In this document: positions 1-7,390 of the stretch, piece by piece
Layout: every line of letters begins with the position of its first letter
Numbering within the stretch: the first letter of the stretch is position 1
DNA from: Lachnospiraceae bacterium
Lineage (GTDB): Bacteria > Bacillota > Clostridia > Lachnospirales > Lachnospiraceae
Direction: 5' to 3'
NCBI GenBank assembly: GCA_022793375.1
Contig: JAAWCS010000041.1
Coordinates: forward strand, 1 to 32,908
DNA length: 32,908 nt
Notes under the pieces: generated by a model
Seen by the model: only the letters and a program-made list of their open reading frames with translations
Told to the model about the DNA's origin: nothing
The model's database searches: none
Made by a program: the position numbers and the translations under genes

Positions 1-56
1 AAATCCAGTATTCATCAAATAATTAGAGCCATTTTAGAGCCAACAGGCATAAAGCA

Positions 57-93
57 ATCCCGGAAACGCCCATTTTATCAGTGTTTCCGGGAT
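57..93. terminator. Bidirectional terminator after guaA
   Basis: An 11-bp perfect inverted repeat (ATCCCGGAAAC at 57-67 and GTTTCCGGGAT at 83-93) encloses a 15-nt loop and lies just past the guaA stop codon. The minus-strand reading has a T-rich stretch after the stem (TTGCTTTAT) and the plus-strand reading has ATTTTATCC, so it could stop transcription both ways. The first 56 bases hold nothing I can identify. Confidence 0.75.
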
Positions 94-101
94 TTTATCC
101 G

Positions 102-1394
102 TTACTCGAACTCGATCGTCGCCGGCGGCTTCGGGCTCATATCATAGCACACCCGGTTCACATTCCCCACCTCAGCCAGTATCCTCTGCGTCACCCTCTC
201 CAGCACGTCCCAATCTACCTTCTCGATCGAAGCCGTCATGGCATCCACCGTATTGATCGCCCGCACGATCACCATGTACTCAAAGCACCTGGCATTATTT
301 TTCACGCCTACCGATTTAAAATCCGGCACTACGGTAAAATACTGCCATACCTTTTTATCCAGTCCCGCCCGGGCAAATTCCTCCCTGAGAATCGCATCCG
401 ATTCTCTCACGGCCTCCAGCCGGTCTCTGGTGATCGCCCCCAGGCAGCGCACGCCCAGCCCCGGCCCCGGGAACGGCTGGCGGTACACCATAGAAGCCGG
501 AAGGCCCAGTTCCAGCCCGCAGGCCCGTACCTCATCCTTAAATAACTGCTTCAAGGGCTCCACCAGCTCAAACTGCAGATCCTCGGGCAGGCCGCCGACA
601 TTGTGATGCGATTTCACCATCTTCGCCGTCTTTGTCCCGCTCTCGATGATATCCGGGTAGATCGTGCCCTGTCCTAAGAACTCGATCCCCTTGAGCTTCC
701 TCGCTTCCTCCTCAAAGACCCGGATAAACTCGCCGCCGATGATCTTGCGCTTCTGCTCGGGGTCTGGGACGCCGGCCAGCTTACCTAAGAACCGTTCCGT
801 GGCATCCACATAGACCAGGTTGGCATGGAGCTGGTTTTGGAAAACCTCAACCACGCTCTCCGACTCATTCTTGCGCATCAGCCCATGGTTGACATGGACG
901 CACGTCAGTTGCCCGCCAATCGCCTTAATTAACATAGCCGCCACCACCGAGGAATCCACGCCGCCCGACAGGGCCAGCAGCACCTTTTTGTCCCCTACCT
1001 GCGCACGGATCTGCTCCACCTGGTCGGCAATAAAATTCTTCATGTTCCAATTTGCCTGCGCTCTGCATGCCTCAAACACAAACTCCTGCAAGGCCGCTTG
1101 GTCCGGCATGGCTTCCAGACGCTTCTCACAGCGGGCCGTCGGATGATCGACCGCCATCATCGGAAAACCGCACTCATATAGTTTCGGTGAAATCTCCACC
1201 GGTACGCCGTCCACCACCCGGTTTTCCCCGCCATTGAGGATTACCCCCTTTACGTTGGGCAGCTTCTCTAATTCCTCCGCGCTTATGTCGTGGGGGTGAA
1301 CTTCGCTGTACACGCCCAGCTTTCGAACCGCACGGGCCAGCGCCGCGTTTTCCGTACTTCCCAAATCCAAAATCACAATCATGTCCTGCTTCAT
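102..1394 (-). CDS. guaA: GMP synthase with degenerate, shortened glutaminase domain
   Basis: GMP synthase makes GMP from XMP, ATP and ammonia in the cytoplasm as the last step of guanine nucleotide synthesis. The ATP-pyrophosphatase half is intact: SGGVDSS P-loop near residues 144-150, the KSHHNVGGLPED segment, RQPFPGPGLG, and the C-terminal KPPATIEFE. At 430 residues it is about 80-90 shorter than usual (about 510-525). The missing part is in the N-terminal glutamine amidotransferase domain. The position that normally reads GICYGMQ, with the nucleophilic Cys, reads MMAVDHP here, and the segment that would carry the catalytic His and Glu is absent. Ammonia must therefore come from solution or from a separate glutaminase (inference). 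VDHG in the synthase domain is VNHG here. The ATG at 1394 has an AAGGAG site upstream. It is probably last in a run with the small membrane protein and the PfkB kinase. Assignment of the synthase domain is very secure. Confidence 0.93.
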   Translation of the reverse strand: MKQDMIVILDLGSTENAALARAVRKLGVYSEVHPHDISAEELEKLPNVKGVILNGGENRVVDGVPVEISPKLYECGFPMMAVDHPTARCEKRLEAMPDQAALQEFVFEACRAQANWNMKNFIADQVEQIRAQVGDKKVLLALSGGVDSSVVAAMLIKAIGGQLTCVHVNHGLMRKNESESVVEVFQNQLHANLVYVDATERFLGKLAGVPDPEQKRKIIGGEFIRVFEEEARKLKGIEFLGQGTIYPDIIESGTKTAKMVKSHHNVGGLPEDLQFELVEPLKQLFKDEVRACGLELGLPASMVYRQPFPGPGLGVRCLGAITRDRLEAVRESDAILREEFARAGLDKKVWQYFTVVPDFKSVGVKNNARCFEYMVIVRAINTVDAMTASIEKVDWDVLERVTQRILAEVGNVNRVCYDMSPKPPATIEFE

Positions 1395-1460
1395 ACCGTT
1401 ATTTCTCCTTCCTGCTTATCTGTCCTATCAGGACGTCCTATACGCCCTTACGGTATTTTT

Positions 1461-1673
1461 TCAATCCGATTCTTCGTCGTCCGCCTTCTTTTCCCTGTAG
1501 CGCAAAAGATTCACAATTGCCGCGACCAAGGACACGAGGGCTGTGATACCGTGCATTATAACCAGTCCCTCCGGCGTCTCTCTGTAATAAAAATCCGCCC
1601 ACAGCGCTGCCAGCCAGCAGCCCGTGGAAAAAAACCATAAAATCGCTGCCACCAACAGCCATTGTCTCTTCAT
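1461..1673 (-). CDS. Small two-helix membrane protein, unknown function
   Basis: A 70-residue protein with two predicted membrane helices (about residues 5-23 and 38-57 from the ATG at 1673) and a charged C-terminal tail rich in Lys, Glu and Asp. I do not recognise a family. A GTG two codons upstream (1679) is possible, but the ATG is better placed behind the AGAGGTG ribosome binding site. The gene follows the PfkB kinase by about 16 bases and precedes guaA by 66 bases, so it is probably cotranscribed with both. Its start and spacing favour a real gene, but there is no other support. Confidence 0.6.
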   Translation of the reverse strand: MKRQWLLVAAILWFFSTGCWLAALWADFYYRETPEGLVIMHGITALVSLVAAIVNLLRYREKKADDEESD

Positions 1674-1689
1674 TCGCACACCTCTGTTC

Positions 1690-2616
1690 TCACAGTTCAG
1701 CCGCTTTTATTGGCTCAATTTCAGTCTCATGCTCTTTCAAATAGGCAAATACATCTTTACGCTCCGGAATCGAGGACATGCCGCCGATTTTTGTCACACT
1801 CAGCCCGGAAGCCGCCGTGCTTATTTTAAGGGTCTGCTCAAAGGACAGCTTTTGATGGAGGCCGTAGGCAAACGCGCCGTGAAATATATCCCCCGCGCCC
1901 AGCGTATCCACGCATTCTACCCGAAAAGCCGGCATCCGCAGCAGCGTCGTCCCCTGTCGGTACAAAAGCCCCCGGCCGCCCAGCGTCACTACCGTTTGCG
2001 GCGCCAATTCGGCCAGCCGGCGGTATTGGGCCGCCAGACGCCGCGGGTCCTCAAGCGCCAGCGTTTCCCCTGTAAAACCAGCGGCAAATACTTCGGAGCA
2101 AACCAGATAATCCACCTTACGGGCCAATGCTACGGTGTGCTCCCGGGCCGTGCCGCCGTCCAGGATGCTGACCGCTGACGGATTGGCTGCCAGTGCCTTG
2201 TACGAAGCAGACTTTTCATGGCTGTCAATCAGCAGCACGTCCCACTCAGGCGGCAGAGGCAGATCCGGATCCATCGCCGTGCCCGGGTAGTTAAAAGCTG
2301 TACGGTTCCCGTTGTCACTATGACGAAGCACAAAACTGCGCGATGATTCCGTTCCGGCAAATCGCTTCACATACGATACATCGACGGCAAACTTCTCCAG
2401 TCCCCGCACAATCGCATCGGCAAATAAATCGTCGCCCACATGTGTGACCAGCCGCGTTTCCAGTCCCCATTTGCCGGTCAGCGCCGACGCACAGGCCGCA
2501 GGGCCGCCCGGCAGTTCATACTTCTCGCTCACCCTGGCTTTGATATTTTCCTCGATTCTCCCCGGGATGCAATAAATCATGTCATAACCGCACTGGCCAA
2601 TACACAAAACACTCAT
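1690..2616 (-). CDS. PfkB/ribokinase-family carbohydrate kinase
   Basis: An ATP-dependent kinase of the ribokinase superfamily that phosphorylates a sugar or nucleoside-like substrate in the cytoplasm. The 308 residues match the family length. Both signatures are visible: the N-terminal glycine motif (LPGGPAACAS, residues 36-45) and the C-terminal DTLGAGDIFHGAFAYG at 237-252, with catalytic Asp243 in the GAGD anion hole. The substrate cannot be assigned. The gene is divergent from a class II ketose-bisphosphate-type aldolase across 300 bp, so one attractive reading is that this kinase makes a phosphoketose that the aldolase cleaves (inference). The ATG at 2616 has a GGAGGAAG site upstream, and a promoter is visible at 2693-2721. 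Confidence 0.88.
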   Translation of the reverse strand: MSVLCIGQCGYDMIYCIPGRIEENIKARVSEKYELPGGPAACASALTGKWGLETRLVTHVGDDLFADAIVRGLEKFAVDVSYVKRFAGTESSRSFVLRHSDNGNRTAFNYPGTAMDPDLPLPPEWDVLLIDSHEKSASYKALAANPSAVSILDGGTAREHTVALARKVDYLVCSEVFAAGFTGETLALEDPRRLAAQYRRLAELAPQTVVTLGGRGLLYRQGTTLLRMPAFRVECVDTLGAGDIFHGAFAYGLHQKLSFEQTLKISTAASGLSVTKIGGMSSIPERKDVFAYLKEHETEIEPIKAAEL

Positions 2617-2692
2617 CCGCTTCCTCCGTCTGTCGTGTCCTCCGGCTCTCCTGTTTCAGCCAATCCCAAAATAAAACAGATGCTTCACAGAA

Positions 2693-2721
2693 AGTATAAT
2701 CGAATTATTGCAAAAAGCCAA
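2693..2721 (-). promoter_or_regulatory. Promoter of the PfkB kinase operon
   Basis: On the minus strand TTGGCT (2716-2721) and TATACT (2693-2698) are separated by exactly 17 bp, a good sigma-A arrangement, with transcription running into the kinase gene. The rest of the 300-bp divergent intergenic region (2617-2916) holds an A/T-rich tract and the aldolase promoter. Confidence 0.65.
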
Positions 2722-2842
2722 CATTTTTTCAAAAAAAAGCAGGAAAAACAGGCAAACGACAGCGGGAAAGCCCCCGCAGTACCGGCACGATACATATCGT
2801 AAAAGTTTCCGATCCGAAATATCCCCAATCTTGCCAACTTCC

Positions 2843-2871
2843 TTGCAATAAGCCCTGCGCTGTGTTAAGAT
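2843..2871 (+). promoter_or_regulatory. Promoter of the class II aldolase
   Basis: TTGCAA (2843-2848) and TAAGAT (2866-2871) are 17 bp apart, about 45 bases ahead of the aldolase ATG. The -10 hexamer is imperfect, so confidence is moderate. Confidence 0.5.
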
Positions 2872-2916
2872 CAAAATAATAAACTCCATCACCGCAGACA
2901 AGAAAGGGATTCTTCC

Positions 2917-3813
2917 ATGCTGGTTAATTTAAAAGAAATGCTCCTCCGGGCCGAAGCGGGGCACTACGGCGTCGGCTGTTTTAATACCCCCAATCTCGAA
3001 ACCATACAGGCCGTCATTGCCGCCGCCGAGGAGGAAAATCTTCCTGTCATCCTCGCCCACGCCCAGTCGATGGATCCGCCGGCGGTTTTGGAGGAAATCG
3101 CCCCCGCCATGCTGGACAGCGCCCGCCGGGCCTCTGTCCCGGTCTGTGTTCATCTCGATCATGGAAAAGACCGGGATTACGTAGAACGCGCTATGGAACT
3201 TGGGTTTTCCTCCGTTATGTTTGATGTAAGCGAAAAATCCTTTGAAGAAAACGCAGACCAAATTCAAAAGCTGTGCCGCATTGCCCACGCGCGCCAGATT
3301 ACGGTGGAAGCCGAACTCGGCATCTTAACCGCCGCATCTGCCGGGCCGGACGGTGATGCCGCGCTTCCTCCCGGCACTGCTTCCAGCCCCTATACCGATC
3401 CGCTTCAAGCCGCCGAATTTGCCCGTCTTACCGATGTGGACGCCCTCACCGTCTGTTTTGGCACTGCCCATGGCCAGTATACCGCCCCGCCGCGGCTTGA
3501 TATAGAACGGGTCCGCCGGATCCGCCAATGCCTAAAGGCACGATGCCGCATCGTCATGCACGGCGCCAGCGGCGTAGACGATGACCAGATCCGGGCGGCC
3601 ATCAAGGCCGGCGTCTCCAAAATCAATTACTATTCGGGGATTTCCCGCGGGTGCAGCCAGTATATTTACAGCCAGCTCAAATCATGCGGCGGCAATATGC
3701 ACTGGCACACGGTCCACCGGCAGGCCATGCAATTTATGAAACGCCATGTACAAGAAAAAATCCGGCTGTTCGCCGGAAGAGAAACGCTGTCGTATATCGA
3801 TTCTCCCTTATAA
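2917..3813 (+). CDS. Class II ketose-bisphosphate aldolase, variant substrate pocket
   Basis: A zinc-dependent class II aldolase of the fructose-bisphosphate/tagatose-bisphosphate aldolase family, which splits a ketose (bis)phosphate into two three-carbon units. At 298 residues it has normal length. The visible active-site parts are the catalytic Asp81 next to zinc ligand His82 (VHLDHG), the EAELG motif at 131-135, His185 (FGTAHG) and His215 (MHGASG). The phosphate-binding KIN-x-x-T-D/E segment is KINYYSGISRG here (235-245). This resembles a divergent subgroup more than classical FbaA, so the exact substrate is uncertain. The divergent PfkB kinase suggests a sugar-catabolic pairing. The ATG at 2917 is preceded by AAAGGGA. 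Confidence 0.88.
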   Translation: MLVNLKEMLLRAEAGHYGVGCFNTPNLETIQAVIAAAEEENLPVILAHAQSMDPPAVLEEIAPAMLDSARRASVPVCVHLDHGKDRDYVERAMELGFSSVMFDVSEKSFEENADQIQKLCRIAHARQITVEAELGILTAASAGPDGDAALPPGTASSPYTDPLQAAEFARLTDVDALTVCFGTAHGQYTAPPRLDIERVRRIRQCLKARCRIVMHGASGVDDDQIRAAIKAGVSKINYYSGISRGCSQYIYSQLKSCGGNMHWHTVHRQAMQFMKRHVQEKIRLFAGRETLSYIDSPL

Positions 3814-3823
3814 GCCTGAAGAG

Positions 3824-3918
3824 GGCTGCTGCCAAACAAAGAGCCTGTACAATCAATGGCATTCATGCACGAACCGGCACAACCATATTTTGTGCTTGAT
3901 CTGAGTTTTGCAGCAGCC
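3824..3918. repeat. Structured inverted-repeat block between convergent genes
   Basis: The space between the aldolase and the XRE gene holds a long-range inverted repeat: GGCTGCTGCCAAAC (3824-3837) pairs with GTTTTGCAGCAGCC (3905-3918) in 13 of 14 positions. A second hairpin lies inside, GCACAA (3877-3882) with TTGTGC (3890-3895). It could be a shared terminator, a structured RNA or a small palindromic repeat element. No clear target-site duplication flanks it, and neither end carries a strong T-run. Confidence 0.5.
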
Positions 3919-3939
3919 TGCCGGGGATTCAAAAACGGA

Positions 3940-4971
3940 TTACTCTTTTTCTGTCAGTTCCCGCCACCGTTCATCGCTCTTTAAAAATCCGTAGACCGAT
4001 TCATCGCGGAAGCATTCCCGCAGATTGTCTCTCATCTCAGTCACAAATTCCGGCCGCACTTCTTTAAACGTCATATGGGCATACAGCGCTGCCTTACAAA
4101 AGCTGCCGATGTCCTCCACGCTTTCAAGTACCTCCTGCATAATCGCCACCACGGATTCCGCGTCCTGCTCCTGCGTCGCCAGATCCAGACGGCTCGATAC
4201 CTCATAGTATCGTCCCATCTCAAAACAGCCTGCCATCTCTTCTTGCTTGGAGGCCAGCATATGCATCTTTTCTCTGTCTTTTTCCTGTGCCGCCAGGGTG
4301 TACATGCCCTGGAGCGCCGCGCTGGCCTGCCCATAACAGGAAAACAGCATTTCCTCCCAGGCTTTGTACGCCTCCCCGGTGCGCCCTGTCTCCGCGTAAA
4401 GCCGCGCCTGATAGTGACGGTGCATCGGATCCAGCTTCGAGAATTGTTCCAGGCATTCCTCCGCCTGCTCGTACTGCCCTTTTCGCATATAAAAACTGAA
4501 AAGAGAACCGGCCGCGCTGCTGCGTATCGTTTCGTCGCTGCTTTCCAGCGCCCGCAGATACAAAGAACGCAGATATTCATCGTCCTCTTCGCCCCGTCCC
4601 TGCAGACCGCGCTGCGCGTCAAAGAGAACCGCGATCTGCCAGATCAGCTGCGCGCAGTTCGGATATTCGGCCAGTACTCCTTTGGCCCAGTCAAGCGCCT
4701 CCTCATAGGGCTTTTCCTTCAGCCTTTGATCCACTTCCATGATAATCCCCTGTATTTCCGCTGCCGTCAGCTCTTCGCGGTACGACAAAAGCGTATCCAC
4801 CGAAATGCCGAGCAGCCTGGCAATCGGCGCCAGCAGCAGTATGTCCGGGTATGAATTTCCGTTTTCCCATTTATTGACAGCCGGCGCCGTTACTCCCAGG
4901 CGCTTTGCCATCTCCTCCTGCGTCATGTCCTTGCTTTTCCTGTATATTCTGATTACCTCGCCCAGCTGCAT
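3940..4971 (-). CDS. XRE-family regulator with helical-repeat C-terminal domain
   Basis: A 343-residue predicted DNA-binding regulator. An XRE/Cro-type helix-turn-helix occupies about residues 1-60 (TQEEMAKRLGVTAPAVNKWE, then a second helix ending near LGISVDTLL). The remaining 280 residues are alpha-helical with Tyr/Ala/Leu-rich TPR-like spacing, as in peptide- or partner-sensing XRE regulators of Firmicutes; no ligand is visible. The reading frame continues about 52 codons upstream, but the ATG at 4971 is the start: it begins directly at the HTH domain and follows GAAAGGAGAGG, and the upstream codons cover the promoter and leader. It stands alone, convergent with the aldolase and downstream of trmL. 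Its targets are unknown. Confidence 0.82.
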   Translation of the reverse strand: MQLGEVIRIYRKSKDMTQEEMAKRLGVTAPAVNKWENGNSYPDILLLAPIARLLGISVDTLLSYREELTAAEIQGIIMEVDQRLKEKPYEEALDWAKGVLAEYPNCAQLIWQIAVLFDAQRGLQGRGEEDDEYLRSLYLRALESSDETIRSSAAGSLFSFYMRKGQYEQAEECLEQFSKLDPMHRHYQARLYAETGRTGEAYKAWEEMLFSCYGQASAALQGMYTLAAQEKDREKMHMLASKQEEMAGCFEMGRYYEVSSRLDLATQEQDAESVVAIMQEVLESVEDIGSFCKAALYAHMTFKEVRPEFVTEMRDNLRECFRDESVYGFLKSDERWRELTEKE

Positions 4972-5022
4972 ATAAAACCTCTCCTTTCTCCGGCAGCGTT
5001 CCCCTTCGCCTTGCCTGTGCTT

Positions 5023-5041
5023 GCAGGGAAGGGCTCCCTGC
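5023..5041 (-). other. Leader hairpin upstream of the XRE gene
   Basis: GCAGGGA and TCCCTGC form a perfect 7-bp stem with a 5-nt loop within the roughly 100-nt leader between the promoter and the ATG at 4971. No T-run follows in the direction of transcription, so it is not an obvious attenuator. Confidence 0.4.
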
Positions 5042-5083
5042 CGTATTCCCCCGTGTTTCCTTGCTTCGTCTCCTGCTGCTTCC

Positions 5084-5112
5084 AGCATATCAGACCCGCC
5101 CCCATATTGCAA
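5084..5112 (-). promoter_or_regulatory. Promoter of the XRE regulator gene
   Basis: On the minus strand TTGCAA (5107-5112) and TATGCT (5084-5089) are spaced by 17 bp and fire toward the XRE gene, giving a leader of about 105 nt. The site supports the ATG at 4971 over the longer open frame. Confidence 0.6.
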
Positions 5113-5154
5113 CTGAACCTCATGCAAATTTTAAGAAAAAAACATAACCGCTGT

Positions 5155-5661
5155 TCATATTTTGTCGGTTTTCCAGTGAAGCCGGTGCAGCCGGCCCTGT
5201 GTCTGCATCCCGGCAAACCCGTTTTGGCGCAATGCCTCATACAAAAGCACCGCCGCGGAATTTGACAGGTTCAGAGAGCGGATCTGTGCGTTCATCGGAA
5301 TGCGCACCGTGGTTTCCTCATAATCGAGCAAAATCTCCTCCGGGATCCCGGCGCTTTCTTTGCCGAACATCAGATAGCAGTCCGGCTCATAGGCCGCTTC
5401 CGTATAAAGCAGGTGTCCTTTGGTACTGGCCATATAAAGCTTCGCGCCCGGATTTCTGGCAAGGAAATCGGCAAAATCCTCATAAACCGTCACGTCCAAA
5501 TGAGGCCAGTAATCAAGCCCCGCCCGCCGCAGCTGCTTTTCCTCCAGCGAAAACCCCAGCGGTTTTATCAAGTGCAGCCGCGTCCCCGTAGCCACGCAGG
5601 TGCGGCCGATATTGCCGGTATTGGCCGGAATCTCCGGCTCATGGAGCACAATATTCAGCAT
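5155..5661 (-). CDS. trmL: tRNA (cytidine(34)-2'-O)-methyltransferase TrmL
   Basis: A SPOUT-class methyltransferase that 2'-O-methylates the wobble nucleotide of certain leucine tRNAs using S-adenosylmethionine, acting as a dimer in the cytoplasm. The 168 residues match the family length. Diagnostic parts are the N-terminal EPEIPANTGNIGRTC (residues 8-22), the middle FGKESAGIP segment and the C-terminal knot LNLSNSAAVLLYEALRQ near 129-145. Its start overlaps the end of the aminotransferase gene by 7 bases, indicating translational coupling and a shared transcript. Confidence 0.93.
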   Translation of the reverse strand: MLNIVLHEPEIPANTGNIGRTCVATGTRLHLIKPLGFSLEEKQLRRAGLDYWPHLDVTVYEDFADFLARNPGAKLYMASTKGHLLYTEAAYEPDCYLMFGKESAGIPEEILLDYEETTVRIPMNAQIRSLNLSNSAAVLLYEALRQNGFAGMQTQGRLHRLHWKTDKI

Positions 5662-6833
5662 ACGCGCTCCCCTTGGTCCAGACGCCCTACAAAGCGGGCC
5701 ACACGGCCGATCGCCTCCTTCAAATCCTCCAGGGAATAAGCATAGGAAATACGGATAAAGCCCTCCCCGCAGTCGCCGAACGCGGTCCCCGGCACCACGG
5801 CGACCTTTTCTTCCTGTAAAAGACGGTTGGCAAATTCTTCGCTGCTCATGCCGAAGCGGCTGATATTCGGAAAAATATAGAACGCGCCCTTGGGCTCAAA
5901 GCACTTCAGCTTCATTTCTTCCATCGCATGCAGCAGGTAACGGCGGCGGCCGTCGTAGGCTTCGCGCATCCTTGCCACATCCTCGTCGCCGTTTCGCATC
6001 GCCTCCACTGCCGCGTACTGGCTGGTAGTCGGCGCGCACATGATCGCGTACTGATGGATTTTAATCATCTGCTGAATAATCTCCGACGGCCCGGCCGCGT
6101 AGCCCAGACGCCAGCCAGTCATCGCGTATGCCTTGGAAAACCCGTTGATGACGATGGTCCGTTCCTTCATCCCTGGCAGAGAGGCGATGGAGACGTGGTC
6201 CTGGCCATACGTCAGTTCCGAATATATTTCATCCGATACGACAAAAATATCTTTCTCAATCAGTACCTTGGCGATTGCTTCCAGGTCCGCCTGCTCCATA
6301 ATCCCCCCGGTCGGGTTATTTGGAAAGGGCAGCACGAGAATTTTGGTCCGCTCCGTGATTGCCGCCAGAAGCTGCTGCGGCTTTAAGCGAAACTGATCCT
6401 CTTCTTTGAGTTCGATCGTCACCGGCACTCCGTCTGCCAGCAGACAGCACGGTTCGTAGGAAACGTAACTCGGCTGCGGGATCAGCACTTCATCCCCCGG
6501 ATTCAGCATGGCGCGAAGCGCCATATCAATGGCTTCGCTGCCGCCTACCGTAATCATTACGTCGCGGTCCGCGTCGTAGGACAGGCCGCAGCGCCGTTTT
6601 AAGTAGCGGCAGACCTCGACCTTCAGTTCCTTCAAGCCTGCGTTGGAAGTGTAGAAAGTCCGCCCGCGTTCCAGCGAGTAGATGCCCTCCTCCCGGATAT
6701 GCCAGGGCGTATCAAAATCCGGTTCGCCCACGCCCAGGGAGATCGCGTCCGGCATCTCGCTTACCACATCAAAAAATTTACGGATTCCCGACGGTTTTAA
6801 GCCGACGCATTTATCAGACAGAAAATTTCTCAC
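5655..6833 (-). CDS. Class I/II PLP-dependent aminotransferase
   Basis: A fold-type I aminotransferase (AspC/PatA-like) that transfers an amino group between an amino acid and a 2-oxo acid using pyridoxal phosphate. The 392 residues are typical. Visible residues are NNPTGG at 172-177, the DEIY motif with Asp201 and Tyr204 contacting the cofactor, the Schiff-base Lys234 in GFSKAYAMTGWRLG, and the C-terminal Arg in GFIRISYAYS that usually holds the substrate carboxylate. The amino acid specificity cannot be told. The start overlaps the stop of the Lrp-family gene by 4 bases, a pairing common in Firmicutes and consistent with local regulation by the Lrp protein (inference). Confidence 0.92.
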   Translation of the reverse strand: MRNFLSDKCVGLKPSGIRKFFDVVSEMPDAISLGVGEPDFDTPWHIREEGIYSLERGRTFYTSNAGLKELKVEVCRYLKRRCGLSYDADRDVMITVGGSEAIDMALRAMLNPGDEVLIPQPSYVSYEPCCLLADGVPVTIELKEEDQFRLKPQQLLAAITERTKILVLPFPNNPTGGIMEQADLEAIAKVLIEKDIFVVSDEIYSELTYGQDHVSIASLPGMKERTIVINGFSKAYAMTGWRLGYAAGPSEIIQQMIKIHQYAIMCAPTTSQYAAVEAMRNGDEDVARMREAYDGRRRYLLHAMEEMKLKCFEPKGAFYIFPNISRFGMSSEEFANRLLQEEKVAVVPGTAFGDCGEGFIRISYAYSLEDLKEAIGRVARFVGRLDQGERVC

Positions 6834-7312
6834 GGCGTCACCAACATCCTTTCATCCTTTGTTCTGCGAGCCAGGATCGTGCCGTGCTCTTTGTATTTTT
6901 TCAGTACAAAATGCGTCGAAGTGCTGAGAACCGACTCCAGCGTCGAAAGCTTATCGGAGACAAACTGGGACACCTCACGCAGCGTCTTGCCGTCCAGGAT
7001 GACCGTAAAATCGTAACCGCCGCTCATCAGGTAGACCGTTTCCACCTCTTCATACTGATAAATCCGCTCCGCCAGCTTGTCAAAGCCCATGCCGCGCTGG
7101 GGCGTTACCCGCACCTCGATCAGGGCAATGACCTTTTCCTGAGACGTGTTTTCCCAGTTAATCATCGTATGGTAGCCGCAGATGATATTTTCCTCCTCCA
7201 TCTGGGCAATCTCGTTTGCCACCGTCACCTCGTCGCTTCCCAGCATAACCGCCAGATCCTTTAAATCGATCCGGCTGTTCTTTTCCAGCATTCTCAAAAT
7301 TTTATCGCGCAT
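6830..7312 (-). CDS. Lrp/AsnC-family transcriptional regulator
   Basis: A 160-residue regulator with an N-terminal winged helix-turn-helix (about residues 1-50) and a C-terminal RAM ligand-binding domain (about 65-140), the usual Lrp/AsnC order and length. Such proteins form octamers and respond to amino acids. It sits immediately before, and overlaps by 4 bases, an aminotransferase gene, so an amino acid that is substrate or product of that enzyme is a reasonable effector guess. The ATG at 7312 is preceded by GAGGAGG. Family assignment is firm; the effector is inference. Confidence 0.9.
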   Translation of the reverse strand: MRDKILRMLEKNSRIDLKDLAVMLGSDEVTVANEIAQMEEENIICGYHTMINWENTSQEKVIALIEVRVTPQRGMGFDKLAERIYQYEEVETVYLMSGGYDFTVILDGKTLREVSQFVSDKLSTLESVLSTSTHFVLKKYKEHGTILARRTKDERMLVTP

Positions 7313-7390
7313 CTTTTATCTTTCCTCCTCATTTTTCCGACTGCTGTTTTCTTCGCCGTCACTTTTGGGCGCTGTCATTTTTTCGCATAG

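Noticed and set aside
102..1394. Assembly frameshift as the cause of the short GMP synthase
   Set aside because: The remaining N-terminal residues align in one frame up to the altered nucleophile position and rejoin the family before the synthase domain. A clean internal loss fits better than a frameshift, although raw reads would be decisive.
2656..2901. Minus-strand open frame of 81 codons in the PfkB-aldolase divergent region
   Set aside because: It spans both promoters, has a low-complexity Phe-rich composition and no ribosome binding site.
4972..5127. N-terminal extension of the XRE regulator
   Set aside because: The extension covers the predicted promoter and leader hairpin and has no conserved content; the ATG at 4971 has a strong ribosome binding site.
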